This document shows, piece by piece, positions 34,715 through 43,420 of a stretch of 64,000 bases of DNA. Each line of letters opens with the position of its first letter. Within the stretch, counting starts at the first letter, position 1. Both the position numbers and the translations under genes were made by a program. The notes beneath the pieces were generated by a model, which was given only the letters and a program-made list of their open reading frames with translations, was not told the DNA's origin and ran no database searches. Source of the DNA: Mycobacterium sp. MYCO198283 (GTDB lineage Bacteria; Actinomycetota; Actinomycetes; Mycobacteriales; Mycobacteriaceae); assembly GCF_021213805.1 (NCBI RefSeq), contig NZ_JAJQJI010000002.1, positions 248,001 through 312,000 of the forward strand, read 5' to 3'.

Positions 34715-35556
34715 TCGGCTTCCCGCCGTGGCGATCCGATGTCCGCAGCCGCCGCGCCGACGCCGTCGTCACCGGTGCCGGCAGCGGCATCGGTCGAGCG
34801 TTCGCCGCCGAACTCGCCGCCCGCGGGGGCCGGGTGGTGTGCAGCGACGTCGACGCCCGCACCGCCCGCGCCACCGCGGACGACATCACCGCCGCCGGCG
34901 GACACGCCACCGCCGTGCACTGCGACGTCTCCCGCCTCGACGACGTCGCCGAGCTCGCCGAGCAGGCGCAGCTGTTCTTCGGCGGCCCGCCCACCCTGGT
35001 GGTCAACAACGCCGGCATCGGCGCCGGTGGCCACTCGATCGGCGACATCGGCTGCAAGACCTGGGAATCGGTGCTCGGCGTCAACCTGTGGGGACCCATT
35101 CACGGGTGCGAGGTGTTCGCACCGATCCTGCGCGACGCCGGCCCCGACCGGCCGCGCGGCATCGTCAACGTCGCCTCCGCCGCCGCGTTCGGAGCGGCGC
35201 CCGGCATGGCGGCCTACAACGTCAGCAAGGCCGGCGTGCTGTCGCTGTCGGAGACCTTGGCCGCCGAGATGTCCGGCACCGGAATCGGTGTCACCGCCCT
35301 GTGCCCCACCTTCGTCAAGACGAACATCCTGGACTCCGGCGCCATCACCGAGGAGGCGACGGCGCTGGCGTCGCGGCTCATGCGCTGGACCGGCCTCTCC
35401 GCCGAGCGCGTGGCACGGATGTGCCTGGACACCCATGACCGCGGCGGCCTCTACTGCCTGCCGCAGCTCGACGCCCGCGTCGGCTGGCACGCCAAACGCC
35501 TTGCGCCGCAGCTCTACACCCGCGCGATCGGCTTCACCCGAGCCGGCCTCACCTAA
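34711..35556 (+). CDS. Short-chain dehydrogenase/reductase
   Basis: 281 aa classical SDR: TGAGSGIG (21-28), NNAGIG (99-104), S156 and the Y169-x3-K173 pair (YNVSK). It would oxidise a secondary alcohol to the ketone that a Baeyer-Villiger enzyme uses, or the reverse. ATG 34711 overlaps the esterase stop by 4 nt. A 10-bp gap with an AAAGGAGA ribosome site separates it from the diiron gene. Confidence 0.88.
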   Translation: MIGFPPWRSDVRSRRADAVVTGAGSGIGRAFAAELAARGGRVVCSDVDARTARATADDITAAGGHATAVHCDVSRLDDVAELAEQAQLFFGGPPTLVVNNAGIGAGGHSIGDIGCKTWESVLGVNLWGPIHGCEVFAPILRDAGPDRPRGIVNVASAAAFGAAPGMAAYNVSKAGVLSLSETLAAEMSGTGIGVTALCPTFVKTNILDSGAITEEATALASRLMRWTGLSAERVARMCLDTHDRGGLYCLPQLDARVGWHAKRLAPQLYTRAIGFTRAGLT

Positions 35557-35566
35557 AGGAGAACAC

Positions 35567-36517
35567 ATGGCCATCGACATGGACGTCATGCTGGAGAAGA
35601 TCAAGGACCGGCAGTGGGCGCTCGCCGACATCGACTGGGACGCACCGGGCGCCGAGACCATCTCCGACGAGTTCCGGCCCAAGCTCAAGGCTTTCATGGC
35701 CGACCTGTGCTGGATCGAGAACGTCGGTGCGCGCGGGTTCGCCGCGCTGGCGAAGAAGGCGCCCACCCCGACCATCGCCGAGATCTACCGCTACTTCCAC
35801 GCCGAGGAGCAGCGGCACGCCAATGCCGAACTGGCGCTGATGAAGCGCTGGGGCATGCTCGACACCAAGGCGAGCGACGCGACGGGAGAGCCGGAGCCGG
35901 AGATGCCCGAGCCGAACGTCAACATCCGGCTGGCGATCGAATGGCTGGACCGCTACGCCGACGACATGTCGCTGTCGGTGCTGGGCACGGTGATCCCGAT
36001 GCTGGAGGTCGCCCTCGACGGCGCGCTGCTGAAGTTCCTGCTCGACGAGGTGCACGACCCGGTGTGCCACCAGGTGTTCGAGAAGATCAACAACGACGAA
36101 TCCCGGCACATCGCGGTCGATTTCGAAGTGTTGAACATGATCGGCCACGCCAAGGCGCGCAAGCTCGCCATCGACTTCGTGGGAAGCTTCGCCAGCCCGG
36201 GTCTGGTGATCGGGATGATCATGTACATGCCGCTGCTGAACCGCATGCGCAACAACATCGTCGACATGGGCCTGGAGCCCGAGCGGCTGTACAAGGCGAT
36301 GAATCGGTTCAAGGAGCTCGGCGGGCGCGCCGAATACACCTGGCGCGTACCCACCTACCAGATCCTCAAGCTGCACGCGCGCCTGGTGGTCAATGCCCGC
36401 AACCCCTACCACTGGATCGCCAACCCGATGGTGAAACTGTCCGACCGGTATCCGCGGAAGCTGCTGCGCCCCATCCCCAGCTGGTTCAAGGAACTGACCT
36501 ACGAGCCGGCGGCCTGA
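35567..36517 (+). CDS. Ferritin-like diiron-carboxylate protein
   Basis: 316 aa, largely helical. The spacing of E51, E81-QR-H84, E147 and E178-SR-H181 reproduces the E...ExxH...E...ExxH ligand pattern of four-helix-bundle diiron oxygenases and oxidases. A hydrophobic segment (about 205-222) and a basic C-terminal third follow. Family members are often annotated only as reductase or metal-dependent hydrolase; the reaction is unknown. Its place between an SDR and a flavin monooxygenase suggests oxidation of a lipid-like substrate. It is followed by the monooxygenase after 1 bp. Confidence 0.7.
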   Translation: MAIDMDVMLEKIKDRQWALADIDWDAPGAETISDEFRPKLKAFMADLCWIENVGARGFAALAKKAPTPTIAEIYRYFHAEEQRHANAELALMKRWGMLDTKASDATGEPEPEMPEPNVNIRLAIEWLDRYADDMSLSVLGTVIPMLEVALDGALLKFLLDEVHDPVCHQVFEKINNDESRHIAVDFEVLNMIGHAKARKLAIDFVGSFASPGLVIGMIMYMPLLNRMRNNIVDMGLEPERLYKAMNRFKELGGRAEYTWRVPTYQILKLHARLVVNARNPYHWIANPMVKLSDRYPRKLLRPIPSWFKELTYEPAA

Positions 36518-36518
36518 C

Positions 36519-37994
36519 GTGGCGCACACCTACGACACGCTGATCGTCGGCGCCGGGTTCACCGGGCTGGGCACCGCGATCAAGCTCCGCGCGGCCGGCG
36601 TCGACGACTTCGTGATCGTCGAACGCAGCGACCGGGTCGGCGGCACCTGGCGCGACAACACCTATCCGGGTGCGGCCTGCGACATCCCGTCGCTGCTGTA
36701 CTCGTATTCGTTCACCGGCGAACCGAGCTGGACGCGTGCCTACTCCGGCGCCGACGAGATCCGGGCGCACATCGAAGAGCTGGTCGAGCGGTTCGAGCTG
36801 CGCGAAAAGCTGCGCTTCGGGGTCGAGGTCAACGGCCTACGGTTCGATGGCGACGCCGGCGTGTGGTCCGTGGACACGATGGGCGGCACGACCTTTCGCG
36901 CCCGCACCGTCGTGTTGGCGTCCGGCCCGCTGCCCGACCACAAGTGGCCCGACATCCGCGGCATCGACAGCTTCCAGGGCACGAAGATCCACAGCGCGCG
37001 GTGGGACCACGACTACGACGTCACCGGCAAGAAGGTCGCCGTCATCGGCACCGGGGCCAGCGCCGTGCAGATCGTGCCCGAACTGGTGAAGACGGCCGCC
37101 TTCGTCAAGGTCTTCCAGCGCACCCCCGGCTGGGTGCTGCCCCGGCTGCCGCTCACCACACCGCCGCCGCTGGCCAACGTGCCCGGCGCACAACGACTCA
37201 CGCGACAGGCGTTGTTCTGGGGTCACGAGCTGACGGCCACCGCGCTGGTGTGGGACACGCCGCTGACGTCGCTGGTGAGCCGGCTGGGCCGGGCGCACCT
37301 GCGGCGCCAGGTGAAGGATCCGTGGCTGCGGCGTCAGCTCACCCCGGATTTCCGGCCCGGCTGCAAGCGGATGCTGGTGTCCAACGACTACTACCCCGCA
37401 TTGCAGCGCGAGAACTGCAAGCTCATCGACTGGCCGATCGCGACCATCAGCCCGGTCGGCATCCGCACCAGCGACGGCATCGAACATCACCTCGACTGCA
37501 TCGTGTTCGCCACCGGGTTCGACGTCCACCTCACCGGGCCGCCCTTTCCCGTCACCGGGCTCGACGGCAGGTCGCTGGCGGCGGACTGGGCGGGCGGCGC
37601 GCAGGCGTACAAGAGCGTCAGCGCGCACGGCTACCCGAACCTGTTCTTCATGACGGGACCGAACTCCGGGCCGGGCCACAATTCGTTGCTGGTCTACGTC
37701 GAGGGCCAGATCGACTACGCGGTCCGCGGCATCACCACTGTGCTGGCCGAGGGGTTGCGCTATCTCGACGTGCGCGAGGACGTGCAGCGCCGGTACAACG
37801 ATCGGCTGCAACGGCGGCTCGCGAAGACCACCTGGATGTCGGGGTGCAACAGCTGGTACCTCACCGCCGACGGGTTCAATGCGTCGATGTACCCGGGGTT
37901 CGCCACCCAGTATCTTCGACAGATGCGGGATTTCCGGGTCGACGACTACCACGCCGCGGCACAGCCCGCCCGGCTGTCGGTTGCCCCCGCATGA
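36519..37994 (+). CDS. Flavin-containing (Baeyer-Villiger-type) monooxygenase
   Basis: 491 aa. FAD Rossmann motif GAGFTGLG (11-18), NADPH Rossmann motif GTGASA (177-182), and between them the BVMO fingerprint FQGTKIHSARWD (152-163). MTGPNSGPGHNS near 375-390 and a C-terminal ATG-like motif (FATGFD) agree with the MymA/EthA group. It inserts oxygen next to ketones or oxidises S/N atoms. GTG 36519 follows the diiron stop by 1 bp. It is the fourth gene of the operon and resembles MymA (Rv3083), but the surrounding genes differ from the mymA operon. Confidence 0.88.
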   Translation: MAHTYDTLIVGAGFTGLGTAIKLRAAGVDDFVIVERSDRVGGTWRDNTYPGAACDIPSLLYSYSFTGEPSWTRAYSGADEIRAHIEELVERFELREKLRFGVEVNGLRFDGDAGVWSVDTMGGTTFRARTVVLASGPLPDHKWPDIRGIDSFQGTKIHSARWDHDYDVTGKKVAVIGTGASAVQIVPELVKTAAFVKVFQRTPGWVLPRLPLTTPPPLANVPGAQRLTRQALFWGHELTATALVWDTPLTSLVSRLGRAHLRRQVKDPWLRRQLTPDFRPGCKRMLVSNDYYPALQRENCKLIDWPIATISPVGIRTSDGIEHHLDCIVFATGFDVHLTGPPFPVTGLDGRSLAADWAGGAQAYKSVSAHGYPNLFFMTGPNSGPGHNSLLVYVEGQIDYAVRGITTVLAEGLRYLDVREDVQRRYNDRLQRRLAKTTWMSGCNSWYLTADGFNASMYPGFATQYLRQMRDFRVDDYHAAAQPARLSVAPA

Positions 37995-37998
37995 GCAC

Positions 37999-38916
37999 GT
38001 GACCGATCGCTCCGACCTGCGACCGCAGGCCGGAGCCATCTCGACCATCCTGTCCAACGTGCGCCGGGCGCCGCGCCGGGTGCGGCGCGGCTCGCGGGAC
38101 GTCATCGAGGCGGCGGTGGCGCAGCTGTTCGACGCGGCGGTGCAGCCGCACGGCGTCGAGGCCGCCGGCGAGTACCGCATCGATGAGCTGGCCCGGCTCG
38201 CCGGCACCACCACCCGCAACATCCGGGTGTACCGCGACCGCGGGCTGCTGCACCCGCCGCTGCGGGTGGGCCGCATCGCGCTGTTCAACGACACGCATCT
38301 GACCAGGCTGCGGCTGATCACCTCGATGCTCGACCGCGGCTACAACATCGCCCACGTCCACGAGATGCTGAGCGCCTGGGAGCAGGGCAAGGACCTCGGC
38401 GACATGCTGGGGCTGGAGTCGGCCATCGCCGGCAGCTGGGCCGTGGAGAAGCCGGAGCGCATGCCCGAGGCGGAGGCGCGGCGGCTGGTCGACGACGACG
38501 CCGGATTCGACCGCATGGTCGGTCTCGGCGTCATCAAGTTGAACGAGGACGGCTCCGGTGACGCCACGATCATGCGCCCCAAGCTGATCGAGACCTTCAC
38601 CGAGATGCGGCAATTCGGCGTCGCGACCGGCACGCTCATCGACATCCACGAACAGATCGCCCCGCTGATCGACCAGATCAGCGCCATCCTGGTGCGCGCC
38701 GGCGTCGAGCACGTGGCCGACCGGCTGGCGCCGGGGACGGCGCTGCCGCCCGATCCCGAGGTGGCCGAACTGATCACCATGCTGGTGCGGTTCCGGACGC
38801 AGGCCGTCTCCGCGGTCACCGCCACGCTCACCCAATCGATCGAGTCGACCATCGAATCGGCCGTGGCGGGCATCCTCGCGCAGTCCATCGACTCCGCCGC
38901 CGCCGACGCGGACTGA
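37999..38916 (+). CDS. MerR-family transcriptional regulator
   Basis: 305 aa. The MerR winged helix spans about 59-127 (YRIDELARLAGTTTRNIRVYRDRGLL ... RLRLITSMLDRGYNIAHVHEML). A 30-residue basic N-terminal extension precedes it, and a long helical effector domain with no metal-binding Cys follows, so an organic ligand is likely. GTG 37999 is 4 bp after the monooxygenase stop; the regulator is thus in the operon it probably controls. VirS (AraC family) holds this role at the mymA locus, so the regulation here is of a different kind. Confidence 0.85.
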   Translation: MTDRSDLRPQAGAISTILSNVRRAPRRVRRGSRDVIEAAVAQLFDAAVQPHGVEAAGEYRIDELARLAGTTTRNIRVYRDRGLLHPPLRVGRIALFNDTHLTRLRLITSMLDRGYNIAHVHEMLSAWEQGKDLGDMLGLESAIAGSWAVEKPERMPEAEARRLVDDDAGFDRMVGLGVIKLNEDGSGDATIMRPKLIETFTEMRQFGVATGTLIDIHEQIAPLIDQISAILVRAGVEHVADRLAPGTALPPDPEVAELITMLVRFRTQAVSAVTATLTQSIESTIESAVAGILAQSIDSAAADAD

Positions 38917-38964
38917 CCGCTCGGCGCGTGTCGACCCTGCCGCTGTGGCGTTGAGATTTCCGCC

Positions 38965-38970
38965 TACGCT
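38965..38970 (+). promoter_or_regulatory. -10 element of a leaderless tenA-like promoter
   Basis: TACGCT ends 6 nt before GTG 38977, in the 60-bp gap after the MerR gene, giving the next gene its own leaderless promoter. Confidence 0.55.
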
Positions 38971-38976
38971 CGACCG

Positions 38977-39534
38977 GTGCTCGACGACCTCTGGACCGCA
39001 GCCACACACCACCCGTTCCTGCTCGGCATTCGTGACGGCGACATCACCCGCGCAGCGTTCGACCGCTGGCTGGTGCAGGACGCCAGCTACGTCGCCGACC
39101 TGCTGACGTTCCAGGCACGGCTACTCGCCCGCGCACCGCGGCACGCCCAGGCGGTGCTCGCCGGCGGCTGCGTCGCGCTGGTGGCCGAGCTCGACTGGTT
39201 CGACGACCAGGCGTCGCGTCGCGGGCTCGACACCGGGCAGCCGCCGCTGCCGGCGACCCTGGCCTACCGCGAACTGCTCGGCCGGCTCGACGCCGCACCC
39301 TACGACGCGGCGGTGACCGCGCTGTGGGTCATCGAGCGGGTGTACCTGCTGGCGTGGTCGGCGGCCGCACCGGGCGCGGCGGAATACCGCGAGTTCGTCG
39401 AGCACTGGACCGATCCCGGCTTCGTCGACTACGTCGCCGGGCTGGGCGCGCTCGCCGCTCCCGAGGGCCACGGCGAGCTCGTCGCCGAGGTGTTGCGCCA
39501 CGAGATCGCGTTCTGGGACATGGCGCTCGCCTGA
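38977..39534 (+). CDS. TenA/PqqC-like helical protein, Cys-less type
   Basis: 185 aa all-helical TenA fold: HPFLLGIRDGDITRAAFDRWLVQDASYVADLL at the N-terminus and YREFVEHW plus a final helix at the C-terminus. TenA hydrolyses aminopyrimidines in thiamine salvage with a catalytic Cys in a CYWLY-like helix; here that helix reads ALWVIERVYLLAW, with no Cys, as in the TenA_E group. A thiamine-salvage or related helical-enzyme role is possible but not shown. It is convergent with guaA (10-bp gap). Confidence 0.7.
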   Translation: MLDDLWTAATHHPFLLGIRDGDITRAAFDRWLVQDASYVADLLTFQARLLARAPRHAQAVLAGGCVALVAELDWFDDQASRRGLDTGQPPLPATLAYRELLGRLDAAPYDAAVTALWVIERVYLLAWSAAAPGAAEYREFVEHWTDPGFVDYVAGLGALAAPEGHGELVAEVLRHEIAFWDMALA

Positions 39535-39544
39535 CGCCGCCGCG

Positions 39545-41128
39545 TCACTCCCACTCGATGGTGCCGGGCGGCTTGCTGGTGATGTCGAGCACCACCCGGT
39601 TCACCTCGGCCACCTCGTTGGTGATGCGCGTCGAGATCCGCTCGAGCACCTCATAGGGCACCCGCGTCCAGTCGGCGGTCATCGCGTCCTCGCTCGACAC
39701 CGGCCGCAGCACGATGGGATGGCCGTAGGTGCGGCCGTCGCCCTGCACGCCCACCGAGCGCACGTCGGCCAACAGCACCACCGGGCACTGCCAGATCAGC
39801 GCGTCGAGGCCGGCGGCGGTCAGCTCCTCGCGGGCGATCTGGTCGGCGCGGCGCAGCGTCGCGAGCCGGTCGGCGGTCACCTCCCCGACGATGCGGATGC
39901 CGAGCCCCGGGCCCGGGAACGGCTGGCGCGCCACGATCTCCTCGGGCAGGCCGAGTTCGCGGCCCACGGCGCGCACCTCGTCCTTGAACAGCAGCCGCAG
40001 CGGCTCGACCAGCCGGAACTTCAGGTCGGCCGGCAGCCCGCCGACGTTGTGGTGGCTCTTGATGCTCGCCGCCCCCGCGCCGCCGCCGGATTCGACGACG
40101 TCCGGATACAGCGTGCCCTGCACCAGGAAATCGACCGGCGGCCCGCTGTCGCCCACGACGTCGAGCACCGCGCCCTCGAACGCCCGGATGAACTCGCGGC
40201 CGATGATCTTGCGTTTGCCCTCGGGGTTGTGGACGCCCGACAGGGCGGTCAGGAACGTGTCGGCGGCGTCGACCGTCACGAGCCGGGCGCCCGTCGCGGC
40301 GACGAAATCGCGCTCGACCTGGGCGCGTTCACCGGCGCGCAGCAGCCCGTGGTCGACGAACACACAGGTCAGCCGGTCACCGATCGCCCGCTGCACCAGC
40401 GCCGCGGCCACCGCCGAGTCCACCCCGCCCGACAGCCCGCAGATGGCGCGGCCGTCGCCGATTTGCTCGCGGACCGCCGTGACGAGGGCGTCGGCGATGT
40501 TCGCCGGCGTCCAGTGCGCACCGATGCCCGCGAAGTCGTGCAGGAACCGGCTCAGCACCTGCTGGCCGTGCGGTGTGTGCAGCACCTCCGGGTGGTACTG
40601 CACGCCGGCGAGCTTGCGGGCGCGGTCCTCGAACGCCGCGACGGGCGCACCGGCGCTGCGGGCCACCACGTCGAAGCCCGCGGGCGCGTCGGTCACCGCG
40701 TCGCCGTGGCTCATCCACACCGGCTGGATCTCCGGCAGCCCGGCGTGCAATTCGCCGCCGGTGACGCTGAGCTCGGTGCGGCCGTATTCGCTGGTGCCGG
40801 TGCGGGCGACGGTGCCGCCGAGTGCCTGCGCCATCGCCTGGAAGCCGTAGCAGATGCCGAACACCGGCACGCCCAGCTCGAACAGCGCCGGGTCGAGTTG
40901 GGGCGCGCCGTCGGCGTACACGCTGGCCGGCCCGCCCGACAGCACGATGGCCCGCGGCCGGCGCTGCGCGATCTCCTCGACGCCGACGGTGTGCGGCACC
41001 ACCTCCGAATACACCCGCGCCTCCCGCACCCGGCGGGCGATCAGCTGGGCGTATTGGGCGCCGTAGTCGATCACCAGCACGGGACGTTCGGGGGCAGATC
41101 CGGCCGTGCTGACCGCGGGTTCCGTCAC
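39545..41128 (-). CDS. guaA: GMP synthase (glutamine-hydrolysing)
   Basis: 527 aa. The N-terminal class I amidotransferase has the catalytic triad C93 (GICYGFQ), H179 and E181 (YHPEV). The ATP pyrophosphatase domain has the P-loop SGGVDS (233-238), and the C-terminal dimerisation domain ends KPPGTIEWE. It converts XMP to GMP, the last step after GuaB2. GTG 41128 is chosen because TAGACT lies exactly 6 nt upstream; GTG 41134 is the alternative used by longer models. Confidence 0.95.
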   Translation of the reverse strand: MTEPAVSTAGSAPERPVLVIDYGAQYAQLIARRVREARVYSEVVPHTVGVEEIAQRRPRAIVLSGGPASVYADGAPQLDPALFELGVPVFGICYGFQAMAQALGGTVARTGTSEYGRTELSVTGGELHAGLPEIQPVWMSHGDAVTDAPAGFDVVARSAGAPVAAFEDRARKLAGVQYHPEVLHTPHGQQVLSRFLHDFAGIGAHWTPANIADALVTAVREQIGDGRAICGLSGGVDSAVAAALVQRAIGDRLTCVFVDHGLLRAGERAQVERDFVAATGARLVTVDAADTFLTALSGVHNPEGKRKIIGREFIRAFEGAVLDVVGDSGPPVDFLVQGTLYPDVVESGGGAGAASIKSHHNVGGLPADLKFRLVEPLRLLFKDEVRAVGRELGLPEEIVARQPFPGPGLGIRIVGEVTADRLATLRRADQIAREELTAAGLDALIWQCPVVLLADVRSVGVQGDGRTYGHPIVLRPVSSEDAMTADWTRVPYEVLERISTRITNEVAEVNRVVLDITSKPPGTIEWE

Positions 41129-41134
41129 GGGCAC

Positions 41135-41140
41135 AGTCTA
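41135..41140 (-). promoter_or_regulatory. -10 element of a leaderless guaA promoter
   Basis: On the minus strand TAGACT (41140-41135) is followed by GTGCCC and then GTG 41128. The 6-nt spacing supports a leaderless transcript and fixes the start. Confidence 0.55.
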
Positions 41141-41227
41141 GAAGTGCGCCCGGCGGCCGCCGATTCAAGCGGTCCGCTCAATCCGATTCGGCGGCGTCGC
41201 CCGCCGGCGCTCGGGCAGGATGACCGC

Positions 41228-43420
41228 ATGAGCACCCCCGAGCCGCAGCGCCGGACGGTGCACACGTTCTGCCGCTACTGCCTGGCCTCGTGCGGCATCG
41301 ACGTCACCGTCGCGGACAACCGGATCGAGAAGATCTCGGCGGACCGGCGCAACCCGCACAGCTGGCACGACTTCTGCGCCAAGGGCCGCACCGCCGGGCA
41401 GCTCGTCGAGCATCCGCGGCGGATCCTGCACCCGATGCGCCGCGTCGGCGACCGCTACGTCGAGGCGTCGTGGGACGAGGCGATCGCCGACATCGCGGCC
41501 CGGCTGAACGCCCTGATCGACGCGGACGGCCCGGACGCGGTGGGCGTCTACTACGGCAACCCGGCGGGCTTCTCGTCGTCGAACATCGTCTTCATGAACG
41601 GCTGGCTGGACGCCGTCGGCACCCGGAGCCGCTACTTCGTGGGTTCGGTCGACCAGAACGCGATGCACGTGGTGGCGCAGGCGATGTACGGCTCGGAGCT
41701 CATGTCGCCGGTGTCCGACATCGACGCCTGCGACTACTTCCTGCTGGTCGGCACCAACCCGGCGGTGAGCGCGTGGAACTGGCTGGAGACCGTGCCGGGC
41801 GGCTGGCGGCGGGCGCTCGCCCGGCAGGCCGCGGGCGCCACGATCGTCGTCGTCGACCCGGTGCGCACCGAGTCGGCGGCGAAAGCCGACCTCCACCTCG
41901 CGGTGCGGCCGGGGCAGGACTGGGCGCTGCTGCTCGGGCTGGTGAAGGTGATCCTCGACGAAGGCCTCGAACACGACGAGGACTGCCGCACGCTCGCGAC
42001 GGGCGTGCCGGAGCTGCGCGCGCTGGTCGCCGAGGCCGACCTCGACGACCTCGCGGCCCGCTGCGAGCTCTCCCGCAGCGACATCGAGCGCGTGGCCCGC
42101 GACTTCGCGGCCGCCCGCGGCGCCATGGTGGTGACCCGCACCGGCGTCTCCTTGCACGAGGCCGGCACCGTCGGTGAATGGCTCGGCCACGTGCTCAACG
42201 TCATCACCGGCCGGATGGACCGCCCCGGCGGCCGCCGCTTCGAGCCCGGCTACGTCGACGCCCTGCGGATGTTCGACCTGGCCAAGGCGCCCGAGCACCG
42301 CAGCCGGCTGCGCGGCCGGCCGATGGTGGCGGGCGCCCACGCGCTGGCCGAGCTACCCGACGAGATCACCACCCCCGGGCCCGGGCAGCTGCGGGCGCTG
42401 ATCGTCAACTCCGGCAACCCGGTGATTTCCGGCCCCGACGGCGCGAAGCTCGACGCCGCGCTGGCCCAGCTGGAGCTGCTGGTGGCCGTGGACCTGGTGC
42501 AGCGCGAGAGCCACCGGCACGCCCACTGGCTGCTGCCGGCGGTGCACTGGCTCGAGCGCGACGACCTGCCGGCCTTCACCAGCAGCATGCACGACGAGCC
42601 GTTCGTGCAGCTCGGCGCCAAGGCGGTCGACCCGCCACCGGGCGCGCGCGAGGAGTGGCGCATCTGGGTGGACTTGGCGATCGCGATGCGCCGGCCGCTG
42701 TTCGGCGCCAAGGGGCTCAACCAGGTCGTGCGGGCTACCCGTCGGCTGGCCCGCCTCACCCGCCGGCCCGGCCTGGAGTTCACCCCGCGCTGGCTGGACC
42801 GGCTGCTGATCGCCACGTCGCGCAAGGTCGGCGGTCGCCGCGTGCGGTGGCGCGATCTGGTCGCCCACCCGCACGGCATGGTGCTGGGCCCACGCGAGTT
42901 CGGGCACTTCCGCGCCGCCCTGCGCACCGAGGACAAGCGGGTGCACGCCGCGCCGCCGGAGTTCGTGGCCCGCGCCCGCGAGCTGCTGAGCGGGCCGGCG
43001 CCCGCCGCGCCGCAGCGCTATCCGTTCACGCTGGGCAACCGGCGCCACCGGCACTCGATGAACTCCTGGCTCAACGACCTGCCGGGTCTGCACCCGGCGG
43101 GCAAGGGCACCGACGTGCTCATCCATCCCGCCGACGCGGCGCCGCTGGGCATCGGCGAGGGCGATCGGGTGCGCGTGTCCTCGGCCGTCGGGGAGGTCGA
43201 ACTGCAGGCGTCGCTGTCGGACGCGGTGCGCCGCGGCCTGGTGGTCATCGACCACGGCTGGGGTTCGCGCGTGTTCGACCCGCGCGGCGGCGGGACACCG
43301 CTGTCGTTCGGCGTCAACCGGAACCTGCTGGTCGACGGCGAGACGCTGGACCCGCTGTCGCAGACCTCGGCGCTCAGCTCGGCCTATGTGGCCGTCGAGC
43401 GGGTCAGCTCGCCGAACTGA
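41228..43420 (+). CDS. Molybdopterin (bis-MGD) oxidoreductase
   Basis: 730 aa of the formate dehydrogenase/DMSO reductase superfamily. A 4Fe-4S site is formed by C15, C18, C22 and C50. Segments GVYYGNPAGFSSSN, VDPVRTESAAKADLHLAVRPGQD and the C-terminal molydopterin-dinucleotide domain (GLHPAGKGTDVLIHPADAAPLGIGEGD) follow. There is no Tat signal, so it is cytoplasmic. The electron partner and substrate are unknown; no fdhD or small subunits are adjacent. The start ATG 41228 is 99 bp from the divergent guaA start. The 3' end overlaps convergent choD by 17 bp. Confidence 0.85.
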   Translation: MSTPEPQRRTVHTFCRYCLASCGIDVTVADNRIEKISADRRNPHSWHDFCAKGRTAGQLVEHPRRILHPMRRVGDRYVEASWDEAIADIAARLNALIDADGPDAVGVYYGNPAGFSSSNIVFMNGWLDAVGTRSRYFVGSVDQNAMHVVAQAMYGSELMSPVSDIDACDYFLLVGTNPAVSAWNWLETVPGGWRRALARQAAGATIVVVDPVRTESAAKADLHLAVRPGQDWALLLGLVKVILDEGLEHDEDCRTLATGVPELRALVAEADLDDLAARCELSRSDIERVARDFAAARGAMVVTRTGVSLHEAGTVGEWLGHVLNVITGRMDRPGGRRFEPGYVDALRMFDLAKAPEHRSRLRGRPMVAGAHALAELPDEITTPGPGQLRALIVNSGNPVISGPDGAKLDAALAQLELLVAVDLVQRESHRHAHWLLPAVHWLERDDLPAFTSSMHDEPFVQLGAKAVDPPPGAREEWRIWVDLAIAMRRPLFGAKGLNQVVRATRRLARLTRRPGLEFTPRWLDRLLIATSRKVGGRRVRWRDLVAHPHGMVLGPREFGHFRAALRTEDKRVHAAPPEFVARARELLSGPAPAAPQRYPFTLGNRRHRHSMNSWLNDLPGLHPAGKGTDVLIHPADAAPLGIGEGDRVRVSSAVGEVELQASLSDAVRRGLVVIDHGWGSRVFDPRGGGTPLSFGVNRNLLVDGETLDPLSQTSALSSAYVAVERVSSPN

